Source of the DNA: an uncultured Lachnospiraceae bacterium
GTDB taxonomy: Bacteria; Bacillota; Clostridia; Lachnospirales; Lachnospiraceae
Length of the DNA: 36,481 bases
Direction: 5' to 3'
NCBI GenBank assembly: GCA_946537305.1
Contig: CAMNFR010000021.1
Location: 1 to 36,481 of the forward strand
Below are positions 16,128 to 25,252 of this stretch, piece after piece (the first letter of the stretch is position 1; each line of letters starts with the position of its first letter). The translations under genes and the position numbers were made by a program. The notes under the pieces were generated by a model that was not told the DNA's origin, did no database searches, and saw only the letters and a list, made by a program, of their open reading frames with translations.

Positions 16128-18005
16128 TCAGTCTGTCGTAATCTTCACGTTCTCGTAATCGTCGCTGTTGGTCAGCAGTACGACCACGGTGTCCGGGTGA
16201 TTTGCGGCAGCGATGGCGTCGCGGTCGAAGTGCATGATCACCTGACCGGCCTTTACTTCATCGCCCTCGGCGACCAGCGGCTCAAAGCCCTCGCCGTTCA
16301 TGGCGACAGTGTCTACGCCCACGTGGATCAGCAGTTCCATCTCGCCGGGGCCGGTGATGCCGATGGCGTGTTTGGAATCCGCAACAGAGGAGACTACACC
16401 GTCAAACGGGGCAAATACGATGCCCTCGGTGGGCTCGACGCCAATGCCTTCGCCCAGGATGCCGGCCGCGAAGGTCTCATCCGGGATCTGGTCCTGAGGG
16501 ATGACCTTGCCGATGGCGGGCTGCATGATGGTGCCGGCTTCGCAGGTGATAACAGCTTTTTCAGGGGCCTTCGGGGCGTCTGCCTTCGGAGCGGCTTTCT
16601 TCTTGGGTTCGTCCTCTTTCCAGGTGATCCAGGTCAGCACAAAGGCAATGCCTGCGGCGATGAGCAGCATGATGGCGTAAAGCGGAATGTTGTCGATGGC
16701 CAGCAGTCCGGGGATACCGGTCACGCCGTACGTGGTAGCGCCGATCTTACTCAGGGCACCGAACCAGGCACCGATGGCACCACCGATCATGCCGCACACG
16801 AAGGGCTTCATGAAACGGAAGTTCACACCGAAGATGGCAGGCTCTGTGATACCCAGGGAAGCGGACAGAGAGGAGGGCAGCGCCACGGATTTGGTCTTGG
16901 CGTTCTTGGCCTTGATGGCGACCGCAAGGCAGGCGCCGAACTGCGCAAAGTTCGCGGAGGATGCGATAGGCATCCAGATATTCTTGCCCAGCTCGCCGGA
17001 GAGCATGCCGGCTTCAATAACATTATACATATGGTGCAGACCCATGACAACGGTCAGCGGGTAAATAGCACCCATAACAGCGGAACCGATACCGAAACCA
17101 ACGGTGATCAGCACCTGCGCGCCGGCCAGCACCGCGTTCTCGAACATGGAGAAGATGGGGCCGATGATGGTGAAGGTGATGAAGACCGTGGAGAGCACGG
17201 TGCACAGAGGGGTGATGAACAGGTCCAGCATCTCCGGTACATGCTTGTGCAGCCATTTTTCGATGACGCACATCAGCGCCACGGCCAGGATAACAGGGAT
17301 AACATGGCCCTGATAGCCGACACGCTGAACCTTAAAGAACAGCAGATGCCAGGTGGGAATCACACCGTCCGTTACGCCGAAGAAGCTGTTGATGGCGTCC
17401 GGATTGGCTACGTTCCAGGCATTCAGCAGTCCGGTGTGGATCATACACAGACCGACCACGGCGCCAAGGAAAATGTTTCCCCCGAAAACACGGGCGGTAC
17501 TGATGGCGACCAGCACAGGCAGGAAAGCGAAGGCGGCGTTGGATACCATATCCAGGAATCCGTACCAGTCGGTGGAGGCAAATCCGGGGATCGCCTTACC
17601 GAGAGCTTCCACCAGACCCATCATCAGACCGGCGGCCACGATGGCAGGCAGGATGGGAACGAACACATCGCCGGGGACCTTCAGGATGCGCTTCCACAGG
17701 GGCGCCTGGGAAGCGGCGGCCTTCTTTACGTCCTCCTTGGACGCCTCTGTCAGGCCAGTGATCTTCAGGAACTCGTCATAGACTTTGTTGACGGTGCCGG
17801 TGCCGATGATCAGCTGAAGCTGACCGTTGGATTCGAACATACCCTTAACGCCGTCAACCTCCTCCAGTGCGGCTTTGTCGATCTTGCTGTTATCCGCAAT
17901 GACCAGACGAAGCCTTGTTGCGCAGTGAGCGGCACTGATGATATTATCCTTCCCGCCTAGGTGACTGAAAATGTCACTCGCGCATTTTGCGTAATCCATT
18001 GCCAT
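16128..18005 (-). CDS. PTS transporter EIIBCA, sucrose/beta-glucoside/trehalose class
   Basis: 625 residues from the ATG after ACGGAGGAGAAAGAA; the frame is open 13 codons further but that start lacks a good ribosome site. Domain order is IIB (1-85, phosphocysteine C28 in AAHCATRLRLVI), IIC (about 105-475, multi-pass, with KVPGDVFVPILPAIVAAGLM and ASLGITEPAIFGVNFRF), then a Lys/Ala/Pro linker and IIA (about 500-625, phospho-accepting H561 in LLIHVGVDTV). It couples sugar import to phosphorylation. IIB and IIC resemble sucrose transporters of the ScrA/SacP type. However, no sucrose-6-phosphate hydrolase is in the operon, so the sugar is uncertain. It is followed by HPr and enzyme I, which complete the phosphorelay. 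Confidence 0.9.
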   Translation of the reverse strand: MAMDYAKCASDIFSHLGGKDNIISAAHCATRLRLVIADNSKIDKAALEEVDGVKGMFESNGQLQLIIGTGTVNKVYDEFLKITGLTEASKEDVKKAAASQAPLWKRILKVPGDVFVPILPAIVAAGLMMGLVEALGKAIPGFASTDWYGFLDMVSNAAFAFLPVLVAISTARVFGGNIFLGAVVGLCMIHTGLLNAWNVANPDAINSFFGVTDGVIPTWHLLFFKVQRVGYQGHVIPVILAVALMCVIEKWLHKHVPEMLDLFITPLCTVLSTVFITFTIIGPIFSMFENAVLAGAQVLITVGFGIGSAVMGAIYPLTVVMGLHHMYNVIEAGMLSGELGKNIWMPIASSANFAQFGACLAVAIKAKNAKTKSVALPSSLSASLGITEPAIFGVNFRFMKPFVCGMIGGAIGAWFGALSKIGATTYGVTGIPGLLAIDNIPLYAIMLLIAAGIAFVLTWITWKEDEPKKKAAPKADAPKAPEKAVITCEAGTIMQPAIGKVIPQDQIPDETFAAGILGEGIGVEPTEGIVFAPFDGVVSSVADSKHAIGITGPGEMELLIHVGVDTVAMNGEGFEPLVAEGDEVKAGQVIMHFDRDAIAAANHPDTVVVLLTNSDDYENVKITTD

Positions 18006-18031
18006 TTCTTTCTCCTCCGTTTTGTTATTTA

Positions 18032-18865
18032 TTATAAAGCCCAACCGTGCTTTACAAACATGTGATACAGACCGTCCTCATCCACGCGCGGGGCGATCTC
18101 ATGGGCGATGGCCTTCATTTCCGAACTTCCGTTTTCCATGCAGATGGCCAGGCCTACGGTTTCCAGCATTTCTCTGTCATTGTTGCTGTCGCCGAAGCCC
18201 ACGGAATCAGCGATGGACATCCCCAGGTGTTCGCAGACGCGCCGGATGCCCTGTCCCTTGTCGAAGCTGCGGTTCACCAGCTCGCCGTTGATGATACCGG
18301 CTTCGCCCTGTTCCTGGATCACAAAGGCAAAATCCTTTTCCAGCAGGCGTTTGGGTTCCTCCAGCTGAGCCATGTCGTTAAACATCATGACAACCTTGTA
18401 GATCGGATCCCCGGCATATTTTTCCATGGGTTCAATGTGCAGGGATTGTTCCAGCTGTTCTCGCCACCGCAGCAGCTCGCTGTTGCCGGTGCTGCCGGCG
18501 TAATCCTTCAGGAATTGCTTGAAGGATTCGTCCGTATAGGAGGCATCCCGGCACTCCACGGTGCGGAATACGCCGTTTTTCTGCAGGCTCTCCAGAGCCG
18601 TTTTCTGTTGTTCCGGCGTCATGGGGCAGTCGTAGATGACATCCTCCCCGCAGACAACATAACCGCCGGAGCTGCTTACATATCCGTCAAAGCCAAATTT
18701 CAGCAGCGGCGACAGCATACCCGGATTCCTGCCGGAGCATAAAAAAACCCTGTGGCCGTTTTCCCTGGCCTGCGCGATGGCGCGCAGCGCAGAGGCGGGA
18801 GGTTCATTGCTCCCCGGCATTGTTAGGGTACCGTCAATGTCTAAAAAGATAACCTTGTTGTTCAT
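18032..18865 (-). CDS. Cof-type HAD-superfamily phosphatase
   Basis: 277 residues from the ATG preceded by GGTGGAG; a longer frame starts at 18934 but overlaps the operator. Motif I is FLDIDGTL, with nucleophile D9 and acid/base D11. Motif II is in VFLCSGRNPG, and motif IV is GFGDSNNDREMLETVG. The large C2 cap domain between motifs is typical of Cof/YidA phosphatases, which act on sugar phosphates, flavin precursors and similar small molecules. It is the first gene of the PTS operon, 26 nt before EIIBCA. A likely role is dephosphorylating the sugar phosphate made by the transporter, to relieve sugar-phosphate stress or make free sugar; this is inference from position. Confidence 0.88.
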   Translation of the reverse strand: MNNKVIFLDIDGTLTMPGSNEPPASALRAIAQARENGHRVFLCSGRNPGMLSPLLKFGFDGYVSSSGGYVVCGEDVIYDCPMTPEQQKTALESLQKNGVFRTVECRDASYTDESFKQFLKDYAGSTGNSELLRWREQLEQSLHIEPMEKYAGDPIYKVVMMFNDMAQLEEPKRLLEKDFAFVIQEQGEAGIINGELVNRSFDKGQGIRRVCEHLGMSIADSVGFGDSNNDREMLETVGLAICMENGSSEMKAIAHEIAPRVDEDGLYHMFVKHGWAL

Positions 18866-18902
18866 GAGTTGATCTCCACCAGGAACAAGATGTTCATGTT
18901 CT

Positions 18903-18933
18903 GTTATAGAGGGATATTGTGAAATCGGTTTCA
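18903..18933 (-). promoter_or_regulatory. LacI/cre-type operator and -10 box of the PTS operon
   Basis: TGAAATCGGTTTCA at 18920-18933 fits the cre/LacI-family consensus TGWAANCGNTNWCA at every position and is nearly palindromic. On the minus strand a TATAAC box lies at 18908-18903, so the operator covers the expected -35 region and would block RNA polymerase. The operon's own LacI regulator or CcpA could bind; the sequence cannot tell which. Confidence 0.65.
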
Positions 18934-19026
18934 TTCTACGAATTTATCACAAGTTGCACGGGTTTACAATGAATAATTTTTAATCCGAATATAATTATTA
19001 TAAATAGGTGTGGAGAATTATGAAGG

Positions 19027-19064
19027 AATCCTGCCGCAGCCGACCAATCCTGCCGCGGCCGACC
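19027..19064. repeat. Tandem 19-bp duplication upstream of hybrid kinase gene
   Basis: AATCCTGCCGCAGCCGACC (19027-19045) is repeated at 19046-19064 with one change (A to G). It is GC-rich inside an AT-rich 320-base intergenic stretch (18866-19185). That stretch otherwise holds the PTS operator, a TATAAT at 18990-18995 that may serve the kinase gene, and no gene. Confidence 0.8.
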
Positions 19065-19185
19065 CCGACCATATTACTTGAAAATATGGAAAAGATGAGG
19101 TATCATGAAAAATACGGAATGTTTACAGACAGATATTCCGGATAACAGTACTAGGATGCAGCAATATATCGGGGGAGGAAGTCGT

Positions 19186-22100
19186 ATGGAGGGCCGCGGA
19201 AGAAAAACGACTATGATCGCAACAGCCGGCGGCATTCTGCTGGTCGCGATTCTGGTGTTCGGCACCATGTGGACAGGGCAGCGCGCCCGTACGGATACGG
19301 AAGAGGCAGTCCGCTCCGTCAGCTTGCTCTATCTGGACGAGCTGGCCGGGCGTAGAGAGCGGGTCGTTGCCGATAATTTGCGTGATAAGGTCAATGTTAT
19401 AAATACCGCATTGGAGCTCATGACGGCGGAGGACCGGTCCGACATGGAGCACCTGCAGGCTTATCAGTTAGAGATGAAGCGCCTGTTCGCGCTGGAAAAA
19501 TTTGCTTTTGTGGATGAGGATGGTCTGATCTATACCTCCACCGGCCAAAAGACGGATATCGATGAATACCGCTTTGATTATCATACGCTGAACGGCCCGG
19601 ATATTTCCGTAAAAAACCTGGACGGCGAGGAGAAACAGGTGATCGTGGCGGTGCCGGTGGATATTTCCTTCGAGGGGAAAAAGCTTGTGGTCTGCTTTAT
19701 GGAGATCGACATGCAGGAAATGCTTTCCGGCGTGTCCATGACAGGGCAGGAAAACGGAACCACCTTCTGCAACATCTATACCTCCGATGGTATTGCCTTA
19801 AGCAACACCGTTCTGGGCGGTCTGGCCATGGAAGACAACCTGTTGGAAGCCATGGAACAGGCAGATTTTGAGAATGGCTATTCTTATGAACATCTCCGGG
19901 AGGATTTTGCAGAGGGCCATAAAGGTGTCGTAAGCTTCACCTACAGCGGCATCCGCGAGACGCTGAGCTATGTTCCGGTGGATGGCACGGACTGGCTGCT
20001 GACCTATCTGATCCGGGAAAGCGTGATCAGCGAGAATATCAGTTCTGTTTCCGGCAACATTATCCGGCGAAGTCTTTTACAGTCGCTGCTGACGTTGGTG
20101 ATAATGCTGGTTCTGCTTGTCTATATCATTCGGCAGAACCGGAAGAACATGCATCTTCAGATCGAAAAGGAGACGGCAGATGCGGAGAACCGCATAAAGC
20201 AGGCGGATCTGGAGCAGCGTCTGGCTCTGCAGGCGGAACTGCTGGCGCAGAAGGAGCGGCAGGAGCAGCAGGAGAATATGATCACCTCGCTGGCCGCCGA
20301 TTACCGGAGCGTCTATTATCTGGAACTGGATGAGGATAAGGGCATCTGCTATCAGCCCCGGAGCGACCTGCACGGATTCGCGGCCGGGGAGCGATTCCCG
20401 TATGTGAAAGCAGTCACCAATTACTGCAATACCTATATCCTGGAGCCTTATCGGGAAGAGTTCCTGCGGTTCGTGCAGCCGGATAATATCCGGGCCGGCC
20501 TGCGGGAAAACCCGGTCATTTCGTACCGTTACATGATCAACGTGGGCGGAAAGGAATCCTACGAAATGATCCGCTTCGCGAGCGTGCATCTCCCGAATGA
20601 GCGAAAGGATGCGCCGGTGAATTACGTGGGCGCCTGCTTTACGGACGTGGATCTGGAAACGCGCAAGACCCTGGAACAGCAACAGATACTTTCTGACGCG
20701 CTGGGGGCGGCGGAGCAGGCAAGCCGCGCCAAGACGTCCTTCCTCTCCAGCATGAGCCATGAGATCCGCACGCCCATGAATGCCATTATCGGGCTGAATA
20801 ATATTGCCATGAACGACCCCACGGCGTCCGACAAGGTAAAGGAATATCTGACAAAGATGGGCGCCTCCGCGCAGCATCTGCTGGGCATTATCAATGATAT
20901 CCTGGATATGAGCCGCATTGAATCCGGACGTATGGTCATCAGGCACGAGGAATTTTCCTTTGCCAAGGGGCTGGAGCAGGTGAATACCATTATCAGCGGT
21001 CAGTGCCGGGACAAGGGCTTAAGCTACAGCTGCCGCACGCAGGGTAAGATTGACGACTACTATATCGGCGACGACATGAAGCTGAAGCAGGTGATGATCA
21101 ATATCCTGGGCAACGCCGTAAAGTTTACGCCGAAGGGCGGCAGTGTTACCTTCCTGATTGAGGAGGGGGCGCGCATGGACGGGATGGCGACGCTGAAATT
21201 TGTGATCAGCGATACAGGCATTGGCATGAGCAAGGACTATCTGCCGCATCTGTTTGATCCGTTCAGTCAGGAGGATTCTTCTACCACCAACCGCTATGGC
21301 AGCACCGGTCTGGGCATGCCTATCACAAAGAGCATCATAGAGATGATGAACGGGACCATTGAGGTGGAGAGCGAAAAGGGCGTGGGAACGACCTTTACCG
21401 TGACCGTGACGCTGGGCGAATCCGATCGGACGGATTCAGGCGCTGCCGAAGGAGAACTGCAGCCGCATGAGATGAGCGTGCTGGTGATCGATGACGATAC
21501 CATTGCGCTGGAGCACGCCGAAATCGTCCTGGGACAGGTGGGCGTCAGCTGCGAGACAGCGGAATCCGGCTGGGAAGGCGTTAATAAGGTCCGCATCCGC
21601 CACGGCCGCCGGGAGGACTACGACCTGATCCTGGTGGACTGGAAGATGCCGGAAATGGATGGCGTGGAGACCACACGCCAGATCCGAGATATTGTGGGCC
21701 ACGATACGCCAATCATTATTCTGACTTCTTATAACTGGGATGAGATCGCCGACGAGGCGCGCGAGGCGGGGGTAGATACTTTTGTGTCTAAGCCGCTGTT
21801 CGCGGGCACGGTGATGGATGAGTTCCGGGAGGCTTTCAAGCGGAAGAATGAAGCGCTGGTGCAGCGCACCGCGGATCTTCGCGGGCGGCGCGTGCTGTTG
21901 GCAGAAGATATGCCCGTGAACGCGGAGATCATGATGATGGTCCTTTCGATCCGTGAGATGGAGGTCGACCTGGCCGAGAACGGGCAGATTGCGGTGGAGA
22001 AGTTCGCGGCCGCAGAGCCCGGATATTATGCCGCCATCCTGATGGATATGCGGATGCCTGTCATGGACGGCCTGGAGGCCACCCGGAGGATCCGCGCCAT

Positions 22101-22260
22101 GGAACGGCCCGACGCGAAGGAAATTCCGATCATCGCGCTGACGGCCAATGCGTTCGATGAAGACGTGCAGCGGAGCATGCAGGCCGGCCTGAACGCACAC
22201 CTCTCCAAGCCCGTCGAGCCGGAGATCCTGTTCGAGACACTGGAAGAGTTGGTAAGGTAA
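19186..22260 (+). CDS. Hybrid sensor histidine kinase with two receiver domains
   Basis: 1024 residues from the ATG at 19186, chosen because GGGGGAGGAA lies 5 nt upstream; an upstream in-frame ATG at 19105 has a poorer site. Order: transmembrane segment at about 12-31, an extracellular sensor of roughly 260 residues, a second transmembrane segment (SLLTLVIMLVLLVYIIRQN), a coiled coil and PAS-like linker, then HisKA with phospho-accepting H525 (SSMSHEIRTPMNAIIG). The ATPase domain carries GNAVKFTPKGG, SDTGIGMS and STGLGMPI. Two receiver domains follow with D818 (LILVDWKMPEMDG) and D954 (AILMDMRMPVMDG). No Hpt domain or dedicated regulator is adjacent. The output may be a phosphorelay to a distant partner. 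The stimulus is unknown. Confidence 0.92.
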   Translation: MEGRGRKTTMIATAGGILLVAILVFGTMWTGQRARTDTEEAVRSVSLLYLDELAGRRERVVADNLRDKVNVINTALELMTAEDRSDMEHLQAYQLEMKRLFALEKFAFVDEDGLIYTSTGQKTDIDEYRFDYHTLNGPDISVKNLDGEEKQVIVAVPVDISFEGKKLVVCFMEIDMQEMLSGVSMTGQENGTTFCNIYTSDGIALSNTVLGGLAMEDNLLEAMEQADFENGYSYEHLREDFAEGHKGVVSFTYSGIRETLSYVPVDGTDWLLTYLIRESVISENISSVSGNIIRRSLLQSLLTLVIMLVLLVYIIRQNRKNMHLQIEKETADAENRIKQADLEQRLALQAELLAQKERQEQQENMITSLAADYRSVYYLELDEDKGICYQPRSDLHGFAAGERFPYVKAVTNYCNTYILEPYREEFLRFVQPDNIRAGLRENPVISYRYMINVGGKESYEMIRFASVHLPNERKDAPVNYVGACFTDVDLETRKTLEQQQILSDALGAAEQASRAKTSFLSSMSHEIRTPMNAIIGLNNIAMNDPTASDKVKEYLTKMGASAQHLLGIINDILDMSRIESGRMVIRHEEFSFAKGLEQVNTIISGQCRDKGLSYSCRTQGKIDDYYIGDDMKLKQVMINILGNAVKFTPKGGSVTFLIEEGARMDGMATLKFVISDTGIGMSKDYLPHLFDPFSQEDSSTTNRYGSTGLGMPITKSIIEMMNGTIEVESEKGVGTTFTVTVTLGESDRTDSGAAEGELQPHEMSVLVIDDDTIALEHAEIVLGQVGVSCETAESGWEGVNKVRIRHGRREDYDLILVDWKMPEMDGVETTRQIRDIVGHDTPIIILTSYNWDEIADEAREAGVDTFVSKPLFAGTVMDEFREAFKRKNEALVQRTADLRGRRVLLAEDMPVNAEIMMMVLSIREMEVDLAENGQIAVEKFAAAEPGYYAAILMDMRMPVMDGLEATRRIRAMERPDAKEIPIIALTANAFDEDVQRSMQAGLNAHLSKPVEPEILFETLEELVR

Positions 22261-22362
22261 GCGGCAGCAGCGAAAGTATATACTGTATGAGGCGGGGATA
22301 GGCATGTCTGCGGTGGAGTCTGCGGGCCTGCATATATACATGTACAAAAGGTAGGAAATATT

Positions 22363-23367
22363 ATGAAATATTTGATCATAGGCGCCGGCGGGACCGGCGG
22401 AACGGTGGGGTTTTACTTAACGCTGGCGGGACGTGACGTCACGCTGGCGGCCCGCGGGGAACACCTTCGGGTGATGCGGGAAAAGGGTCTGACTATGTCC
22501 CGGCCGTGGTGCCACACCCGGCAGACGATTGCGGTAAAGACACTGGATACCGAGGCGGTGTCCGCAGCTGCGGAGCAGGATGCTGCGTGTGCTGAGAGTG
22601 TCGCCGGGGATGCGCAGCAGGATGCACTGTCCGGAACCCCGGACGTGATCCTGGTGTGCGTGAAAGGGTATTCCCTGGATTCTGTGGTGCCGCTCATCCG
22701 GCAGACCGCAGGTCCTTCAACCATCGTAATTCCGATTCTGAATATTTATGGAACCGGGGAGAAGCTGCAGGAAAAACTACCGGAGCTTACGGTGCTGGAC
22801 GGCTGCATTTACGTGGCGGCCAATATCCGGGAGCCCGGGACGCTTGTGCAGAACGGAGAGATCCTGCGGGTGATCTTCGGCCTGCGGGATGAATCGACCG
22901 CGTCGCCGGAATTAATGGCCCGTCTGGAAGAGATTCAGGAAGACATGCGCGCCTGCGGAATCGACGGATGCTTTTCTCATCACGTGCGGCGCGACTGCCT
23001 GAAGAAATTCTCCTACGTTTCCCCGGCCGGGGCGGCGGGACTTTTCTACGACGCGACTGCCGGAGATTTCCAGAAAGCAGGTCCCCAGCGGGAAATGCTG
23101 ATCGCTATGATGCGGGAGATCACAGCACTGGCGGATGCCATGGGCTGCGGCTTTGACGAGGACTGCGTAAAGAAAAACCTGGACATTATGTCCAAGCTGG
23201 ATCCCGCCTCCGGGACTTCCATGCAGCGCGATATCGCAGCCGGCCGCCCGTCAGAGATCGACGGTCTGGTCTACGAAGTCGTTCGGATGGGAGAACGCTG
23301 CGGCGTATCCTTACCCACCTATCAGGCAGCCGCCATGCTGCTGAAGAAGAAATACGGCGAAGGTTGA
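22363..23367 (+). CDS. Ketopantoate reductase-like NADP-dependent dehydrogenase (ApbA/PanE family)
   Basis: 334 residues; ATG after AAGGTAGGAAATATT. The N-terminus is a Rossmann fold, KYLIIGAGGTGGTVGFYLTL, in which the GxGGxGG loop binds NADP. An unusual Ala/Glu-rich insertion follows at about 65-90. VCVKGYSLDSVV, then CIYVAANIREPG and DCLKKFSYVSPAGAAGLFYD, match the family's catalytic and C-terminal helical domain. PanE reduces 2-dehydropantoate in pantothenate synthesis, but many paralogues act on other 2-oxo acids, and no pan genes are nearby. The downstream LysR-type gene is on the same strand and may regulate it or the facing oxidoreductase operon. Confidence 0.85.
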   Translation: MKYLIIGAGGTGGTVGFYLTLAGRDVTLAARGEHLRVMREKGLTMSRPWCHTRQTIAVKTLDTEAVSAAAEQDAACAESVAGDAQQDALSGTPDVILVCVKGYSLDSVVPLIRQTAGPSTIVIPILNIYGTGEKLQEKLPELTVLDGCIYVAANIREPGTLVQNGEILRVIFGLRDESTASPELMARLEEIQEDMRACGIDGCFSHHVRRDCLKKFSYVSPAGAAGLFYDATAGDFQKAGPQREMLIAMMREITALADAMGCGFDEDCVKKNLDIMSKLDPASGTSMQRDIAAGRPSEIDGLVYEVVRMGERCGVSLPTYQAAAMLLKKKYGEG

Positions 23368-23487
23368 AGCTGCAGGCGAAGGAATAAAAAGAATAGCTTC
23401 CGTTTCCTGCTGATATATTCCGTATGGGAATAACGGGACGTGCATAAGCGGGAAAAATCTGCTATACTGAAGCTGAGGTAAATGATC

Positions 23488-24372
23488 ATGACCATTACAC
23501 AGCTTCGATTCTTTATCGTGGCGGCGCAGATGGAAAATCTGTCCAATGCCGCTTCCACATTGTATATCTCCCAGTCTTCGCTCTCCAAGAATATCGCTTC
23601 GCTGGAAAACGAACTGGGCGTCCGCCTGTTTGACCGAAAGGGAAAGAGCCTCCGCCTGAATGCCGCGGGAGAAAAATTCCTGCAGAGCTGCCAGCGCATT
23701 ACCGGAGAACTGGATGAGGCACTGGATGCCCTGCGGCAGATCGACAGTGCCCGGAACGTACGGATCCACATCGGTGTTGAAGGGGAAATCGGTCCGCTGG
23801 TGGCCTGGATGGCGGATTTCCAGAACATGCATCCGGAGGTGTCCTTCGAGGTGGACAGCAGTCTGGGAGAAAATGAGCATCCGGATATTAATGATTATGA
23901 GATCATGGTCTACCCGGAGAGCCAGAAATACAACCGCTTCCGGGGGTATTCCTATTATTCAGACGAATACTTTCTGGCCCTGCCGCGCGGCGCGGAGACG
24001 CTGGAACTGAAGGGGCCGGTCTCCAACCGGGAGCTCAGCGGAAGGAACATGGTTTTTCTGCACTATGGGGATCAGAGTTATGAATATCCCCGGCAGGTGT
24101 GCCGGTCCCTGATGATCGAGACGACGGCAGAACACCATGTGGACAGCGAGATCCTGAAGCATAAGATGATCGCGGAGGGAATCGCCGTGGGGTTTGTGTC
24201 CTCCGAAAACCGCGCTTACTATCAGGATGACCCGCAGATCCTTCTGAGGCCGCTGGTAAGCAGCCGCTTCACCAGGCAGATCATGATCTGTTTCAAACGG
24301 GAGAAGCATCTGAGCGCGCTGGCCAAAGAGTTCTGCGACTACGTAAAAAGCTGTCTTTCTATTGAGGAATAA
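23488..24372 (+). CDS. LysR-family transcriptional regulator
   Basis: 294 residues; I chose the ATG at 23488, 9 nt after GAGG, over the one at 23482. The winged helix-turn-helix is MTITQLRFFIVAAQMENLSN followed by AASTLYISQSSLSKNIASLE and LGVRLFDRKGKSL. The remaining 200 residues are the usual effector-binding domain. The gene ends tail-to-tail with the FAD oxidoreductase gene: their 3' ends overlap by 14 nt, so the two transcripts are partly antisense. A TATACT box (23464-23469) lies just upstream. It may control the MoeA/FAD operon or the adjacent reductase; no specific site was identified. Confidence 0.9.
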   Translation: MTITQLRFFIVAAQMENLSNAASTLYISQSSLSKNIASLENELGVRLFDRKGKSLRLNAAGEKFLQSCQRITGELDEALDALRQIDSARNVRIHIGVEGEIGPLVAWMADFQNMHPEVSFEVDSSLGENEHPDINDYEIMVYPESQKYNRFRGYSYYSDEYFLALPRGAETLELKGPVSNRELSGRNMVFLHYGDQSYEYPRQVCRSLMIETTAEHHVDSEILKHKMIAEGIAVGFVSSENRAYYQDDPQILLRPLVSSRFTRQIMICFKREKHLSALAKEFCDYVKSCLSIEE

Positions 24373-25252
24373 GTGCCAGCTTTCGACTGTCCGCAGCCAG
24401 CACATCTACGATATCATAGATCCGGCGGCAGTTCCCCACGGGGATCAGCCATTCCGGAAGCTTTCCGTCCTTCATCAGCGGATCCGCAAGTCGCCGGTCC
24501 GGGATCAGTCCCGTGGCGGTGATCAGGGTGTCGCAGGAGAGGAACGATTCCTTCCCGGTGGGAAGATGACAGATGGTAACTCCGGTCAGATGCCTGTCTC
24601 CGTGCAGGCGGGTGACGGTAGACTGCAGTATCAACGGAATGTTAGCCGCTTCGAGGTATTCCCGGCGATTGCGCGGGAGTCCCCCGGGGCGGTCTTTTTG
24701 TTCCACCATGGCCAGTACCTGTTTCCCGGCGGCCGCCAGCTGGGCTGCCAGGATCTGCCCTACATCGCCGCTGCCAAGAAAAACGATCCGCTGCCCAATG
24801 TCTTGTCCGTATTCATGGACCAGGCCCTGCACACAGCCGGCGGTATAGACGCCGGCGGGCCGGGTGCCGCCAAGCAGCAGGGACTGGGGCGTTCTTTCAT
24901 AGCTTCCCGCAGCCAGAATGCAGCGTTCAAAGGAGATTTTCTCCAGCCGTCCGGGGCCGGAGAGAACAGCCGTCCGGTCCGGGAGAATGGAAAGGACGGT
25001 GGTCCGGGGGCGTACGGTCACGGAGGATTCCCGCAGAAGGCGGCGAAACCTGGCGGCATATTCCTGCCCGGTCAGATCTTCTCCGAACAAGCCCTGGCCG
25101 AAGCCTCTGTGTACGCAGCGGTTCAGGATCCCGCCGGGCTTTTCCCCAGGATCCGCCATCACCACGGAGGCACCGGCCTCTGCCAAAGCCAATGCGGCTG
25201 CCATACCGGCGGCGCCGCCGCCGACCACCAAAACATTAACATCCCAGCTCAT
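24359..25252 (-). CDS. FAD/NAD(P)-dependent oxidoreductase, small partner of the GlpA-like protein
   Basis: 297 residues. The FAD-binding motif is VLVVGGGAAGMAAALALAEA. A second nucleotide-binding site VFLGSGDVGQILAAQLAAAG binds NAD(P). IPVGNCRRIYDIVDVLA near the end matches the flavin-contacting C-terminal motif of this class. GGILNRCVHRGFGQGLFGED is typical of FAD proteins paired with GlpA/L-2-hydroxyglutarate oxidase-like subunits. It begins 17 nt before the stop of its partner gene, so both are probably made together as a complex. It is shorter than the roughly 400 residues I expect for the family. The DUF1667 zinc/iron-sulfur protein that often completes this set is not visible here. The substrate is unknown. 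Confidence 0.85.
   Translation of the reverse strand: MSWDVNVLVVGGGAAGMAAALALAEAGASVVMADPGEKPGGILNRCVHRGFGQGLFGEDLTGQEYAARFRRLLRESSVTVRPRTTVLSILPDRTAVLSGPGRLEKISFERCILAAGSYERTPQSLLLGGTRPAGVYTAGCVQGLVHEYGQDIGQRIVFLGSGDVGQILAAQLAAAGKQVLAMVEQKDRPGGLPRNRREYLEAANIPLILQSTVTRLHGDRHLTGVTICHLPTGKESFLSCDTLITATGLIPDRRLADPLMKDGKLPEWLIPVGNCRRIYDIVDVLAADSRKLALIPQ

Noticed and set aside
14289-17960. Open frame of 1223 codons on the plus strand
   Set aside because: It is a shadow opposite enzyme I, HPr and EIIBCA, all of which have clear family motifs. It has no ribosome site and low-complexity His/Asp/Gly-rich content typical of antisense frames.
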